This document shows positions 26,138 to 34,080 of a stretch of 47,144 nucleotides of DNA, one piece after another. A program made the translations under genes and the position numbers. Numbering within the stretch: position 1 is the stretch's first letter; each line of letters begins with the position of its first letter. Source of the DNA: an uncultured Lachnospiraceae bacterium (GTDB lineage: Bacteria; Bacillota; Clostridia; Lachnospirales; Lachnospiraceae); assembly GCA_902796005.1 (NCBI GenBank), contig CADBNF010000084.1, positions 1 through 47,144 on the forward strand, read 5' to 3'. The notes beneath the pieces are model-generated. The model searched no databases and was not told the origin of the DNA. It was given only the letters and a program-made list of their open reading frames with translations.

Positions 26138-26964
26138 TCTTTACCTCTTTTGTTCCGGACCTCGTGAAATCTCACCCAGATTCCGGAATACAGTACGTTT
26201 CGCAGGATTTCGGTATATTGCACCACCGGCAGCCGTTCAAAGGCCCTGGCGGCGCCGGAGGCCATCATCAGCAGGATTTCCTGCGCCTTATCCTCCAGCT
26301 CTCCCGCCTCTGCCAGGGGAAGGAAGGGATTGTAGCTTCCGCTCTTTTTGTCTTTCTCCACATCTTCATAGGCATCCAGAAGATAGATGAATTTGCCCAG
26401 GTAAAAGCCGGTCTGCCGAAGGTCCGGACTCCACACATCCGAACTGTATTCAAAGATTTCCTCGAAAAGCCTGCCCGTCAGCGTCCCCGCCCGGTCCAGG
26501 TCCTTCGAATTCTCCGCCTCACACACATGCAGGTCCCTCAGATACCTTCTGATGGCCTTCACCTGCCTGGGATACTGGGCCGCCGTCTTCTTGTAGGCCT
26601 TTTTCAGCATGGCAGCCGCGGCCAGGGAACGTCTCTTCCTCTCGTCCAGCCAGTCGTCCATCAGGTTGTGGTAGGTCAGCAGCAGGCACATATCCGCCGC
26701 ATAGGCCGTATATTTGTTGCGAAGCCGTATCTTCTCCCGGTCAAAGGGGTGCAGGATGCAGGGTCCCTTCTGCTCCTCGGTTTTCTCCTCATAAAGGGCG
26801 GTCAGCAGCACGGCGAGAAATACGCAGTCGTAGCTCAGGGACAGCCGCGCCGCCTGTCCGAACCGGTCCCGCAGGTCCGTGCAGACCCCGCAGTAGAAGG
26901 AACGGTAGGTTTTAAAATCTTTTCCTTTGAGTTCGTCGGTGTTGACCATGATATTGCCGAGCAT
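26134..26964 (-). CDS. DUF5685 family protein, all-alpha, acidic motifs
   Basis: A 276-residue, mostly alpha-helical protein of the DUF5685 type. It starts with [12 protein letters not shown] (C25-x2-C28) and C69, then a helix with an aspartate-rich DDWLDE motif (103-108) and a later [16 protein letters not shown] stretch with D197, D201 and D205. Two acidic motifs on facing helices recall the squalene/phytoene-synthase type of isoprenoid synthase, but no function is known. The start at 26964 has an AGAGGA site. It is coupled to the J-domain gene, which suggests the product is a client or partner of that co-chaperone. Confidence 0.8.
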   Translation of the reverse strand: MLGNIMVNTDELKGKDFKTYRSFYCGVCTDLRDRFGQAARLSLSYDCVFLAVLLTALYEEKTEEQKGPCILHPFDREKIRLRNKYTAYAADMCLLLTYHNLMDDWLDERKRRSLAAAAMLKKAYKKTAAQYPRQVKAIRRYLRDLHVCEAENSKDLDRAGTLTGRLFEEIFEYSSDVWSPDLRQTGFYLGKFIYLLDAYEDVEKDKKSGSYNPFLPLAEAGELEDKAQEILLMMASGAARAFERLPVVQYTEILRNVLYSGIWVRFHEVRNKRGKE

Positions 26965-26992
26965 ATAAAGTCCTCTTCTTCCTTAAATGCAC

Positions 26993-27394
26993 TCAGGTCC
27001 GTCTGGTAAAGCTGTTATGACACTGGGGACAGCGGATGGAAATGTTACCCTTACCCCGGGGCACCCGCAGCTGCCGTCCGCAGGAGGGGCAGCGGAAATA
27101 CCGGTGCTCCCGGTCCGTCAGTCTCCGTTTGATATTGCGGAAGAAGGAGGTAATCTTCCCCGTTACCCGAAGGAAAGCCTGCTCCTCTGCCGCCCTGGCG
27201 GAAAAATTCCGGGAAAACATCCGGAAGATATTGTAGATGATCAGGGCCAGGGCAATGAAGGTCAGCAGGGGGACTCTCACAAAGACGCCCACAAGCAGTA
27301 TGATCAGGGTTGCCCAGGACAGGAACCGGTTGAACCGGTCCTGGCCGTACCTGCCCGACATGAAACGCATAAATTTATCTCTCAGATTATTCAA
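26993..27394 (-). CDS. Membrane protein with C-terminal zinc ribbon
   Basis: A 133-residue protein. I start it at the TTG at 27394 (LNNLRDKFMRFMSGRYG), which has an AAGGAG ribosome site 8 nt upstream; the ORF extends further up without such support. It has a basic N terminus, two membrane helices (about 26-42 and 45-60), a basic cytoplasmic region and a zinc ribbon CPSCGRQLRVPRGKGNISIRCPQC near the end. The arrangement matches short zinc-ribbon proteins often placed before DUF5685 and J-domain genes. It is the first gene of the long operon starting at promoter 27478-27506. Function unknown. Confidence 0.8.
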   Translation of the reverse strand: MNNLRDKFMRFMSGRYGQDRFNRFLSWATLIILLVGVFVRVPLLTFIALALIIYNIFRMFSRNFSARAAEEQAFLRVTGKITSFFRNIKRRLTDREHRYFRCPSCGRQLRVPRGKGNISIRCPQCHNSFTRRT

Positions 27395-27477
27395 GTGTAT
27401 TCTCCTTGTTTTTCCTTGTCTGCGGGCCTTCCGCCAAAGCAGGCAGGCTTCAGCGTACAGTAACCGCATGATATCTA

Positions 27478-27506
27478 ACTATACTTCATGGCCGGTAAAA
27501 AATCAA
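27478..27506 (-). promoter_or_regulatory. Sigma-A promoter of the nine-gene ZnR-DUF5685-J-ftsH-uvrC-hprK unit
   Basis: On the minus strand TTGATT (27506-27501), 17 bases, then TATAGT (27483-27478). Transcription would start near 27471, about 75 nt before the TTG start at 27394. I find no comparable promoter in the short gaps downstream as far as the response regulator. Confidence 0.7.
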
Positions 27507-27552
27507 TTTATCCTTTGTGAAAATAGCATGAAATAATCTGTTTTTTTTGTGG

Positions 27553-27583
27553 AAAAAGCCCCCGGTAAACCACCGGAGGCTTT
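27553..27583 (-). terminator. Intrinsic terminator after the small membrane protein gene
   Basis: On the minus strand arms AAAGCC and GGCTTT enclose CCGGT/ACCGG with one mismatch (loop of five), followed by TTTTT. It closes the folD/5-formyl-THF ligase side and separates it from the long operon that starts at 27506. Confidence 0.8.
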
Positions 27584-27589
27584 GGATAA

Positions 27590-27814
27590 TCAATGTATAT
27601 CGTTGTTGGGGTCGTTCTGCTTCCCCTTTGCGTTTTTGAGGAGAAGGCCGAAAACATATAAAATCACCGGAACGGCGATGGTGCAGAACAGGGCGCCGAG
27701 GAACAGGCCTTTGAAGGCCGGGTTCTTCTGCAGCGCGAACACCAGCGTCAACACGTAAAGGGCAAGGATAAGGATAACCCCCACAAGGGCAAATATTCTT
27801 CTTGCTTTCTCCAT
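27590..27814 (-). CDS. Small two-helix membrane protein, unknown function
   Basis: A 74-residue protein, MEKARRIFALVGVILILALYVLTLVFAL..., with two hydrophobic helices (about 8-28 and 37-58) and a polar NAKGKQNDPNNDIH tail. The layout is typical of small membrane proteins of Firmicutes with no known role. The ATG has a CGGAGGTTTTA site and lies 17 nt after the 5-formyl-THF cyclo-ligase stop, so it is co-transcribed with it; a terminator follows directly. Confidence 0.75.
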   Translation of the reverse strand: MEKARRIFALVGVILILALYVLTLVFALQKNPAFKGLFLGALFCTIAVPVILYVFGLLLKNAKGKQNDPNNDIH

Positions 27815-27831
27815 TAAAACCTCCGGAATCC

Positions 27832-28404
27832 TTATTTCTTCTCGTAAATGCAGTCTTCGGTAATCACATAGTCCGCGGGCAGGTCAAAGCCGGCGCTGGG
27901 CACCTTATCCACGATGGCAATGCCCCTGCACAGCGCCGCGGTCTTGAAGGAACGCTGGCTCATGAAGCGGTCGTAGAAGCCGCCGCCCTGGCCCAGCCGC
28001 ATGCAGCTTCTGTCGCAGGCCACGCAGGGAATCAGGGCAAGGTCGATTTCCTCCATGGGGGTGAAGGCGGTATCCGCCCTGGGTTCCGGAATGTCGAAGG
28101 CGCCGGGCACCAGGTCCTCAAGGCTTTCGATATACCGGCCCTCCATGATGCCGTCACCGGTAATCAGGGGCAGGGAAACCCGCTTTCCCTTTGCCAGGGC
28201 ATCCTTGATGATGGGCATGGTATCAATCTCCCAGTCAATGCCCACATAGAGAAATACGGTATGTGCCTTTTCATATTCCGAAAAAGAAGCCACCTGCGCA
28301 AGGATAGCTTTATCTGAGGCTGCCCGCTCTTCTGCCGGGTACGCCCTGAGTTTCTTTCTGGTTGCTTTTCTTAATTCTGCTTTCTGTTCTTTAACGGATG
28401 CCAT
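27832..28404 (-). CDS. 5-formyltetrahydrofolate cyclo-ligase
   Basis: Converts 5-formyl-THF to 5,10-methenyl-THF with ATP, rescuing a dead-end folate. The 190-residue product starts with the basic KAELRKATRKKLRAYPAEE helix and contains the family's LPLITGDGIMEG segment, the FDIPEPR segment, and the glycine-rich nucleotide loop RLGQGGGFYDRFM. The ATG has a GGAGGAAGAAT site. It lies 112 nt after folD in the same direction, and supplies the same intermediate that FchA and FolD handle. Confidence 0.93.
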   Translation of the reverse strand: MASVKEQKAELRKATRKKLRAYPAEERAASDKAILAQVASFSEYEKAHTVFLYVGIDWEIDTMPIIKDALAKGKRVSLPLITGDGIMEGRYIESLEDLVPGAFDIPEPRADTAFTPMEEIDLALIPCVACDRSCMRLGQGGGFYDRFMSQRSFKTAALCRGIAIVDKVPSAGFDLPADYVITEDCIYEKK

Positions 28405-28452
28405 ATTCTTCCTCCAATCCGCAGTTTTTCCGACGTGCTCTCGAAAACGGCA

Positions 28453-28504
28453 GGCAGGCCTGCCCCTTTCGACAACAGCAGGTTAGGGAAAATCCCTAAC
28501 CTGC
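28453..28504 (-). repeat. Two inverted repeats in the folD-cyclo-ligase gap
   Basis: The gap holds a perfect 12-bp palindrome GGCAGGCCTGCC (28453-28464) and a hairpin with 12-bp arms, GCAGGTTAGGGA and TCCCTAACCTGC, around an AAA loop (28478-28504). The hairpin begins 13 nt after the folD stop on the minus strand. It lacks a T tract, so it may be a processing or stabilising structure rather than a plain terminator. Confidence 0.7.
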
Positions 28505-28516
28505 CGGAAAACTGTC

Positions 28517-29422
28517 TTATTCGATGCCGTTCTGCATCTTGCAGCCCTTGATGAGGTGCTGCGCCAGAAGAGCGGTGGTGATGGGGCCGGTGCCGCCGCC
28601 GCAGCCGGGGGTAGCGGAGGTGATCATGCCGGCTTTCTCTACGCAATCCTCGCGGCAGTCGCCGGTACGGATCTTCTTGCCGTTCTCGTCCAGAACGAAC
28701 TGCTTGTTGGCATCCTTCTTCTGGGCCATGGCAACGTCGATAACGATGGTGCCTTCCTTGAACATATCCGGGGTAAGCAGGCCGTATACGCCGCAGCCGG
28801 TGATAACGATATCACTCTTTAAGGTGTATTCCTTAACGGACTTGGTGAAGATGTGGCAGATGCTTACGGTAGCGAACTCGTTGGTCAGCATGATGGCCAG
28901 GGGTTTGCCGAATACGTTGGAGTTGTTGATGATGGTGATGTCTTTGCCCTTCACATCGATTTCATAGTACTTCAGGAGCTCCATAACGCCCTCTGCGGTG
29001 CAGGGGAAGAAGCCCTTGTTGTCCATGATCATCAGCTTGCCCAGGTTGGTGGGGTTCAGGGCATCCGGATCCTTTTCGGGAGCCAGGAGGTATTTGATCT
29101 CGTCTTCGTTGATCTGAGCCGGAAGGGGCTTGAAGATCAGGCAGCCGTTGATGGACTTGTCGGCATTGACTTCCTGAATCTTGGCAACGAACTCTTCCTG
29201 GGATACGGTAACATCCATAACGATGGACTCAACCTCGATTTTGCTCTTGGCCATACGGGTTTTGATGCTCTTCTCGTAGGAAATGCTACCGGGATCCTCG
29301 CCCAGTCTTAAAACTGCAAGCTTGGGAATGATGCCCTTCTCACGAAGCGCTTCAGAATCCGCAAGTACGTCCGCGAGCATCTTCTCGCTTACTTCTTTTC
29401 CGCTTAAAAGTTTAGCTGACAT
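28517..29422 (-). CDS. folD: FolD-like methylene-THF dehydrogenase
   Basis: Oxidises 5,10-methylene-THF to methenyl-THF. The 301-residue product has the FolD fold order, with GEDPGSISYEKSIK at the active-site region, KPLPAQI, the DPDALNPTNLGKL segment, a NAD(P)-binding NNSNVFGKPLAIML and a late ATPGCGGGTGPITTALL. Two residues needed for cyclohydrolase activity in characterised FolD are not where expected: the Lys four after Tyr49 is I53 (K54 follows), and the Gln before L-P-L-P is F97. The neighbouring FchA would supply that step. The ATG has an AAAGGAATCAGTT site. This is likely a dehydrogenase-only variant, by inference. Confidence 0.9.
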   Translation of the reverse strand: MSAKLLSGKEVSEKMLADVLADSEALREKGIIPKLAVLRLGEDPGSISYEKSIKTRMAKSKIEVESIVMDVTVSQEEFVAKIQEVNADKSINGCLIFKPLPAQINEDEIKYLLAPEKDPDALNPTNLGKLMIMDNKGFFPCTAEGVMELLKYYEIDVKGKDITIINNSNVFGKPLAIMLTNEFATVSICHIFTKSVKEYTLKSDIVITGCGVYGLLTPDMFKEGTIVIDVAMAQKKDANKQFVLDENGKKIRTGDCREDCVEKAGMITSATPGCGGGTGPITTALLAQHLIKGCKMQNGIE

Positions 29423-29487
29423 AACTGATTCCTTTCGTCTTTATATGTATTTTATGTGTGTCCGTGTTCTTCTTCCCGCAGGATGCA

Positions 29488-30114
29488 TCAAAGGGCTGCT
29501 GCAACGGCAGCGTAGATGGCATCGCATTTCTTTGCGGTATCCGCAACCATGGGAATGTATTTGTCCTTGATTTCGTTTACATAGGCCTCATCCTTAATCA
29601 TGTTGATGTTGATGAGGGCGTTCAGCCACGCGCAGTCAGAGGCAGCCTTAATCAGGGCAATGCCGCAGCCTACATCGGAGAGGGCCAGCTTGGAGCCCTT
29701 TACCTGGAGTTCCTCGAACAGCGGTACGCTTTCCGCGCAGGCGGAAATCAGCTCCAGGGGAGCGCCGGCAGCAGCCTTGAGGCATTTCTCCAGCTCGGCA
29801 GCCTTGGCAGCCTTCTCTTCGTCTGTGGTGGTGGGCATGCCGTAGGCCTTTGACAGGGGAAGGAAGTTGTTCACGTCGTCATCCATGATGCGTAAGAATC
29901 TGGCGCGAAGCTCTTCCGTCTGCTGCAGCAGTCTCTGGATATCCTCTTCATACTGGGCATATTTCTTCTTGCCGGTGGTCAGATTGCCGACCATGCCGCC
30001 TAAAGCCGCGCCCAGGGAGGCTACGAGGGAAGCTACGCTTCCGCCGCCGGGGGCCGGAGCCTTGGAATAGGTAAGCTTTGTAAACTCTTCGCAGGTTTCA
30101 TGATATAAGCTCAT
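29488..30114 (-). CDS. fchA: Methenyl-THF cyclohydrolase (FTCD_C family)
   Basis: Interconverts methenyl-THF and 10-formyl-THF. The 208-residue all-alpha product is of the cyclodeaminase/cyclohydrolase family, with the hallmark SKAPAPGGGSVASLVASLGAALGGMVGNLT near residues 20-50 and the mid-protein ALSDVGCGIALIKAASDCAWLN segment. It lies between fhs and folD, which together cover formate to methylene-THF. The start at 30114 has a TAGGAGGACATTGAT site. A strong hairpin terminator lies between fhs and this gene, so expression depends on read-through or an unseen promoter. Confidence 0.92.
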   Translation of the reverse strand: MSLYHETCEEFTKLTYSKAPAPGGGSVASLVASLGAALGGMVGNLTTGKKKYAQYEEDIQRLLQQTEELRARFLRIMDDDVNNFLPLSKAYGMPTTTDEEKAAKAAELEKCLKAAAGAPLELISACAESVPLFEELQVKGSKLALSDVGCGIALIKAASDCAWLNALININMIKDEAYVNEIKDKYIPMVADTAKKCDAIYAAVAAAL

Positions 30115-30143
30115 ATCAATGTCCTCCTACCTTCGTAATTTTG

Positions 30144-30170
30144 AAAAAGGGGCCCGGGTTCCGGGCCCCT
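30144..30170 (-). terminator. Strong terminator between fhs and fchA
   Basis: A 10-bp stem (AGGGGCCCGG with CCGGGCCCCT, loop of three) followed on the minus strand by TTTTT (30148-30144). It ends the fhs transcript 70 nt after the fhs stop and 30 nt before the fchA start. Confidence 0.9.
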
Positions 30171-30240
30171 GATAAGGCATTCTATATCGGAAGCATAATG
30201 GATACGCTTCCCGCGGTTTGTCTTAAGAAACGGCTGCTTC

Positions 30241-31920
30241 TTAGAACAGGCCGCTGATCTTGCCGGTGGAATCCACGTCGATTCTCTCTGCAGCGGGAAC
30301 CTTGGGCAGGCCGGGCATCTTCATGATGGAACCGGTCAGGGCTACGATGAAGCCGGCACCTGCGGACAGGGTGATGTCACGAACGGTGATGCGGAAACCG
30401 GTGGGACGGCCGAGCTTCTTCTCATCATCGGTCAGAGAATACTGGGTCTTGGCCATACATACCGGGATCTTGTCATAGCCGAGCTTGGTCAGGTTGTCGA
30501 TTTCCTTCTTCGCAGCAGCGGAGAAATCTACGCCGTCAGCGCCGTAAACCTTGGTGGCAATGGCTTCGATCTTCTTATCGATGGGCATATCCAGCTCGTA
30601 AGCATAGTGAAGCTCGCTGGGCTGATCGCAAAGCTTAATAACTTCTTCAGCCAGAGCCAGGCCGCCTTCGCCGCCCTTTTCCCATACTTCGGAGAGCTTA
30701 ACGTTAACGCCGAGCTCCTGGCACTTCCTGGTAACCAGTTCGATTTCGGCATCGGTATCGGTAACGAACTTGTTCAGAGCTACAACGGCCGGGATACCGA
30801 ATACGTTCTTAATGTTCTCAACATGCTTTAAGAGGTTCGGGATACCCTTTTCAAGAGCTTCCAGGTTCTCCTTCTGTACATCGGCCTTCGGAACGCCGCC
30901 ATTGTACTTCAGAGCCTTAACGGTAGCTACGATGATAACTGCATCGGGCTTAAGGCCTGCCATACGGCACTTGATGTCCATGAACTTCTCAGCGCCAAGG
31001 TCAGCACCGAAGCCGGCTTCGGTAACTACATAGTCAGCGAAATGCATAGCCATCTGGGTAGCCAGTACGGAGTTGCAGCCGTGGGCGATGTTGGCGAAGG
31101 GTCCGCCGTGTACGAAAGCGGGGGTGCCTTCCAGAGTCTGTACAAGGTTGGGCTTAAGGGCATCCTTCAGAAGGGCTGCCATAGCGCCGTTGGCCTTTAA
31201 GTCACCGGCGGTGATGGGCTTGCCGGCTCTGCTGTAGCCGATAACGATGCGGCCCAGTCTCTCCTTGAGGTCATCAATGGAGGTGGACAGGCAGAATACA
31301 GCCATAACCTCGGAGGCTACGGTGATATCCCAGTGATCCTCACGAACGTAACCCTGGGCTTTTCCGCCAAGGCCGTCAACCGCGTTACGCAGCTGTCTGT
31401 CGTTCATGTCTACTGCTCTGTGCCAGGTGATTCTTCTGGGGTCGATGTCCAGTTCATTGCCCTGGTAAATATGATTGTCGATCATGGCCGCAAGGAGGTT
31501 GTTGGCTGCACCGATGGCATGGAAGTCGCCGGTGAAGTGAAGGTTGATGTCCTCCATGGGAACAACCTGGGCATAGCCGCCGCCTGCAGCGCCGCCCTTA
31601 ACGCCGAATACCGGTCCCAGAGAGGGCTCTCTTAATGCAACGATAACGTTCTTGCCAAGACGTGCCAGAGCATCGGCAACACCAACGGTCGTGGTGCTCT
31701 TGCCTTCGCCGGCGGGAGTCGGGTTAATAGCAGTGGTCAGGATAAGCTTGGCCTGGTTGCCGGAACCCGGAGTGGTCTTCAGAAGATTGTAGTGAAGTTT
31801 GGCTTTGTATTTGCCGTAGAGCTCCAGGTCATCTTCTGTCAGATTCAGCTTTTTCGCGATCTCACGAATATCTTTCAGTTCGCATTCCTGGGCGATCTCA
31901 ATATCAGATTTGTAACCCAT
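30241..31920 (-). CDS. fhs: Formate--tetrahydrofolate ligase
   Basis: Joins formate to THF with ATP, giving 10-formyl-THF. The 559-residue product has the P-loop [23 protein letters not shown], the [25 protein letters not shown] signature and the [25 protein letters not shown] segment, all typical of the family. I start at the ATG at 31920, which has an ideal TAAGGAGGATAACA site; the longer reading from 31968 lacks one. Promoter at 31959-31987. In acetogens and many purine-fermenting or ordinary anaerobes this enzyme feeds C1 units; no other Wood-Ljungdahl genes are in the window, so acetogenesis cannot be inferred. Confidence 0.98.
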   Translation of the reverse strand: MGYKSDIEIAQECELKDIREIAKKLNLTEDDLELYGKYKAKLHYNLLKTTPGSGNQAKLILTTAINPTPAGEGKSTTTVGVADALARLGKNVIVALREPSLGPVFGVKGGAAGGGYAQVVPMEDINLHFTGDFHAIGAANNLLAAMIDNHIYQGNELDIDPRRITWHRAVDMNDRQLRNAVDGLGGKAQGYVREDHWDITVASEVMAVFCLSTSIDDLKERLGRIVIGYSRAGKPITAGDLKANGAMAALLKDALKPNLVQTLEGTPAFVHGGPFANIAHGCNSVLATQMAMHFADYVVTEAGFGADLGAEKFMDIKCRMAGLKPDAVIIVATVKALKYNGGVPKADVQKENLEALEKGIPNLLKHVENIKNVFGIPAVVALNKFVTDTDAEIELVTRKCQELGVNVKLSEVWEKGGEGGLALAEEVIKLCDQPSELHYAYELDMPIDKKIEAIATKVYGADGVDFSAAAKKEIDNLTKLGYDKIPVCMAKTQYSLTDDEKKLGRPTGFRITVRDITLSAGAGFIVALTGSIMKMPGLPKVPAAERIDVDSTGKISGLF

Positions 31921-31958
31921 TGTTATCCTCCTTACAGATAATGTTTGTATTTTACGCC

Positions 31959-31987
31959 ATCTTATCATAAATAAAAAGGAGGTTCAA
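31959..31987 (-). promoter_or_regulatory. Sigma-A promoter of fhs
   Basis: On the minus strand TTGAAC (31987-31982), 17 bases, then TAAGAT (31964-31959) with an extended TG before the -10. The leader is about 35 nt. Confidence 0.75.
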
Positions 31988-32054
31988 GAAACACATTTTG
32001 TAACTTCTGTTAATGTTTTTCCCCTGATTTTGTCATTTGTACCAAACCTCTGCG

Positions 32055-32094
32055 AAAAAAAAAGCAAAGAGGCGCCGCTTCCGCGGCGCCTCTT
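32055..32094 (-). terminator. Strong terminator after the M20 peptidase gene
   Basis: A 12-bp perfect stem (AAGAGGCGCCGC with GCGGCGCCTCTT, loop TTCC), 5 nt past the stop codon, is followed on the minus strand by TTTGC and nine Ts (32063-32055). Confidence 0.93.
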
Positions 32095-32099
32095 CGTGC

Positions 32100-33449
32100 T
32101 TAAAGTGTAAATGTACCATATTTCTTCATCAGCCGATAGAAGAATTCCGGTCCTTTTCCCAGGCCTTCGATGACCACATGCTCATTGTAATTGTGGGCGC
32201 CGCCGTCCTCTCCCATGGAGAAGCCGCCGCAGCGCAGCACGGTGTCGCAGATGGGATGGTAATTCTTTGCATCGGTTCCGCCGGGCACCATGGAGGGGTA
32301 AACCAGGACGCCGGGCACCATCTCCTCATACAGGGCTTTCACACACAGGTATCCCACGGAATCGGTCCTGGACTGGGGTGAAGGATCCACACCTTTAAGG
32401 AGTTCAACCTCCGCCCTGCCCTTCACGACCTCCCTGACATGCTCCAGGAGTCCTTCCACCGTATCCCCGGGCAGAAGCCGGAAATTCACCGTAATGGAAG
32501 CTTCCGCAGGCAGGATATTCGCCTGGGCGCTGCCCGCGCACATGGTGACCGCCGTGGTGGTGTGGAACATGGCGGCCAGGAAGGGATTTTCCTTAATCAG
32601 CGGCAGGACGGCATCAAAATCCTTCTCCATATTGGCCAGGATCCGGCCCGTCTCTCCCATCAGATGGCCCTTGGCCTTATATTCCTCGGCAACGGTTTCC
32701 ACTACGCGGTAGGGATACTGGCTGTTCACCAGATCCCGGGCAATTTCCCCGATATCCGCAATGATGCATTTGTCGGTGGGCGCCATGGAATGGCCGCCCT
32801 TGTCCCGGATAAATACCTTCACGTCCGCATAGCCCTTCTCACAGGTGGAGATGCCCTCCACCGGCTCGGAAATACCGGACATAGGGTCCGGGCCCGGGCC
32901 TCTGCCCTCATCGATCAGCAGTCCCAGGGTGACGCCCCGGTCCTTTAAGGTCTGACAAAGCGCAGCCGCGGAATTGTCGTCTCCGCCCATAACCTCTTCA
33001 TTCCAGCCATAACCCAGATAAACATCATAATCCGGTGTAAATCCTTCTTCCAGCAGGGCCTCCACCGCCTCCAGATGGGCCATGATATTGCTCTTGCAGT
33101 CGCCGGTGCCCCGGCCCCAGAGCCTTCCGTCAGCGATTGTGCCGGAGTACGGCGGATAGGTCCAGCCGGCAGGATCGCCCACCGGCACCACGTCCTGATG
33201 GGCGGTGAACATCACCGGCAGGTTCGCGCTTTTTCCGGTTCCCTTCCAGGTATACAGAAGGGCGGCCCTGCCGATCACCTCCCGCTTCAGGTGCTTATGC
33301 ACCAGGGGATAGGTTTTCTCCAGATACGCATGCAGACCGTAAAAGGGCTCAAAATCCATCAGGTCCGATTTCGCATTGGACACCGTGGCAAAATGCACCA
33401 TTCCCGCCAGATGGTTTGCACAGGCAAGGTCGTCGAACTGTTTTCCCAT
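32100..33449 (-). CDS. M20 family metallopeptidase/amidohydrolase
   Basis: A 449-residue di-zinc hydrolase. Ligand motifs are in order: FTAHQDVVPV (first His and the Asp two on), GRGTGDCKSNIMAHL (bridging Asp), GWNEEVMGGDD (catalytic and ligand Glu), and a later GGTDAKNY and NEHV (last His). The overall pattern is closest to the CPS1/PM20D1-like branch. The start has an AAGGAGATAAAT site and lies 2 nt after thiT, so it is translated from the same riboswitch-controlled mRNA. In Bacillus, the M20-family enzyme YlmB salvages a thiamine pyrimidine breakdown product under similar control; a related role here is possible but unproven, since this protein's branch is different. Confidence 0.88.
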   Translation of the reverse strand: MGKQFDDLACANHLAGMVHFATVSNAKSDLMDFEPFYGLHAYLEKTYPLVHKHLKREVIGRAALLYTWKGTGKSANLPVMFTAHQDVVPVGDPAGWTYPPYSGTIADGRLWGRGTGDCKSNIMAHLEAVEALLEEGFTPDYDVYLGYGWNEEVMGGDDNSAAALCQTLKDRGVTLGLLIDEGRGPGPDPMSGISEPVEGISTCEKGYADVKVFIRDKGGHSMAPTDKCIIADIGEIARDLVNSQYPYRVVETVAEEYKAKGHLMGETGRILANMEKDFDAVLPLIKENPFLAAMFHTTTAVTMCAGSAQANILPAEASITVNFRLLPGDTVEGLLEHVREVVKGRAEVELLKGVDPSPQSRTDSVGYLCVKALYEEMVPGVLVYPSMVPGGTDAKNYHPICDTVLRCGGFSMGEDGGAHNYNEHVVIEGLGKGPEFFYRLMKKYGTFTL

Positions 33450-33451
33450 AT

Positions 33452-34021
33452 TTATCTCCTTCTTCCTTCAGACATATGCTTCACCGTTTCCAGGGCTTTC
33501 TTTACCGGGGGCAGGTTTATCACGATGATGGTGATGATGCCCTCTGCAAGGATATATGCAAAATTATAAATCACGGGATAGAGAAAGGCAATGGACTTCG
33601 GGAAGCTCTCCGGCATGTATTCAAACCAGTAGAGATAGCCGGCCAGGGATGCGAAAAAGCCCCTGCCGATAATGCCCGCAATATAACCCTTGGTCAGGCC
33701 GTGCTTCTTCTTCCGGAAGAAGCCGGAAATTCCCAGGGCCGCGTAGCACAGCAGATAGTCGCACAGCACCTGGAACACCGTCAGGAAATACCCGCCCTGC
33801 AGGTACTGGAGAATGCCGTAGACAAAGCCTACGCCCAGGCCCCAGGCCGGGCCGAACCAGTAACCCACCAGCACGATGAAAAGCATGGAAAACAGGGTTA
33901 CGGAACCGCCTAAGGGCAGGCGGAACAGGCGGATGTAGCTGGTCACATAGGCCAGGGCCACGGCGGCGGCGGAAAAGACCAGCCGCAGGGCAATGATTTT
34001 GCTGCTTTTGTTTTCTGACAT
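33452..34021 (-). CDS. thiT: Energy-coupled thiamine transporter ThiT (ECF S component)
   Basis: Substrate-binding membrane subunit of an ECF transporter. The 189-residue product has six predicted helices and the ThiT-like order: LPLGGSVTLFSMLFIVLVGYWFGPAWGLGVGFVYGILQYLQGG, FQVLCDYLLCYAALGISG and GRGFFASLAGYLYWFEYMPE. The TPP riboswitch directly upstream supports thiamine as substrate. The His of the RY-x2-H-x2-SG binding motif found in other ThiT proteins appears as Ala in RGFFASLAG, so specificity could have drifted. The start has an AAAGGAGGACTTTTTT site. No ATPase subunits are in the window; a shared ECF module elsewhere is expected. Confidence 0.9.
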   Translation of the reverse strand: MSENKSSKIIALRLVFSAAAVALAYVTSYIRLFRLPLGGSVTLFSMLFIVLVGYWFGPAWGLGVGFVYGILQYLQGGYFLTVFQVLCDYLLCYAALGISGFFRKKKHGLTKGYIAGIIGRGFFASLAGYLYWFEYMPESFPKSIAFLYPVIYNFAYILAEGIITIIVINLPPVKKALETVKHMSEGRRR

Positions 34022-34029
34022 AAAAAAGT

Positions 34030-34056
34030 CCTCCTTTGCATTCTGCTTGGGAGGGG
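34030..34056 (-). promoter_or_regulatory. Ribosome-site sequestering arm before thiT
   Basis: On the minus strand CCTCC within CUACCCCUCCC can pair with GGAGG of the thiT ribosome site across a 15-nt loop that holds its own small hairpin. This would block translation when formed, giving the TPP riboswitch a translational output. No terminator lies between the aptamer and thiT. Confidence 0.55.
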
Positions 34057-34080
34057 TAGATGAGTGATTTGTTCTTCATG

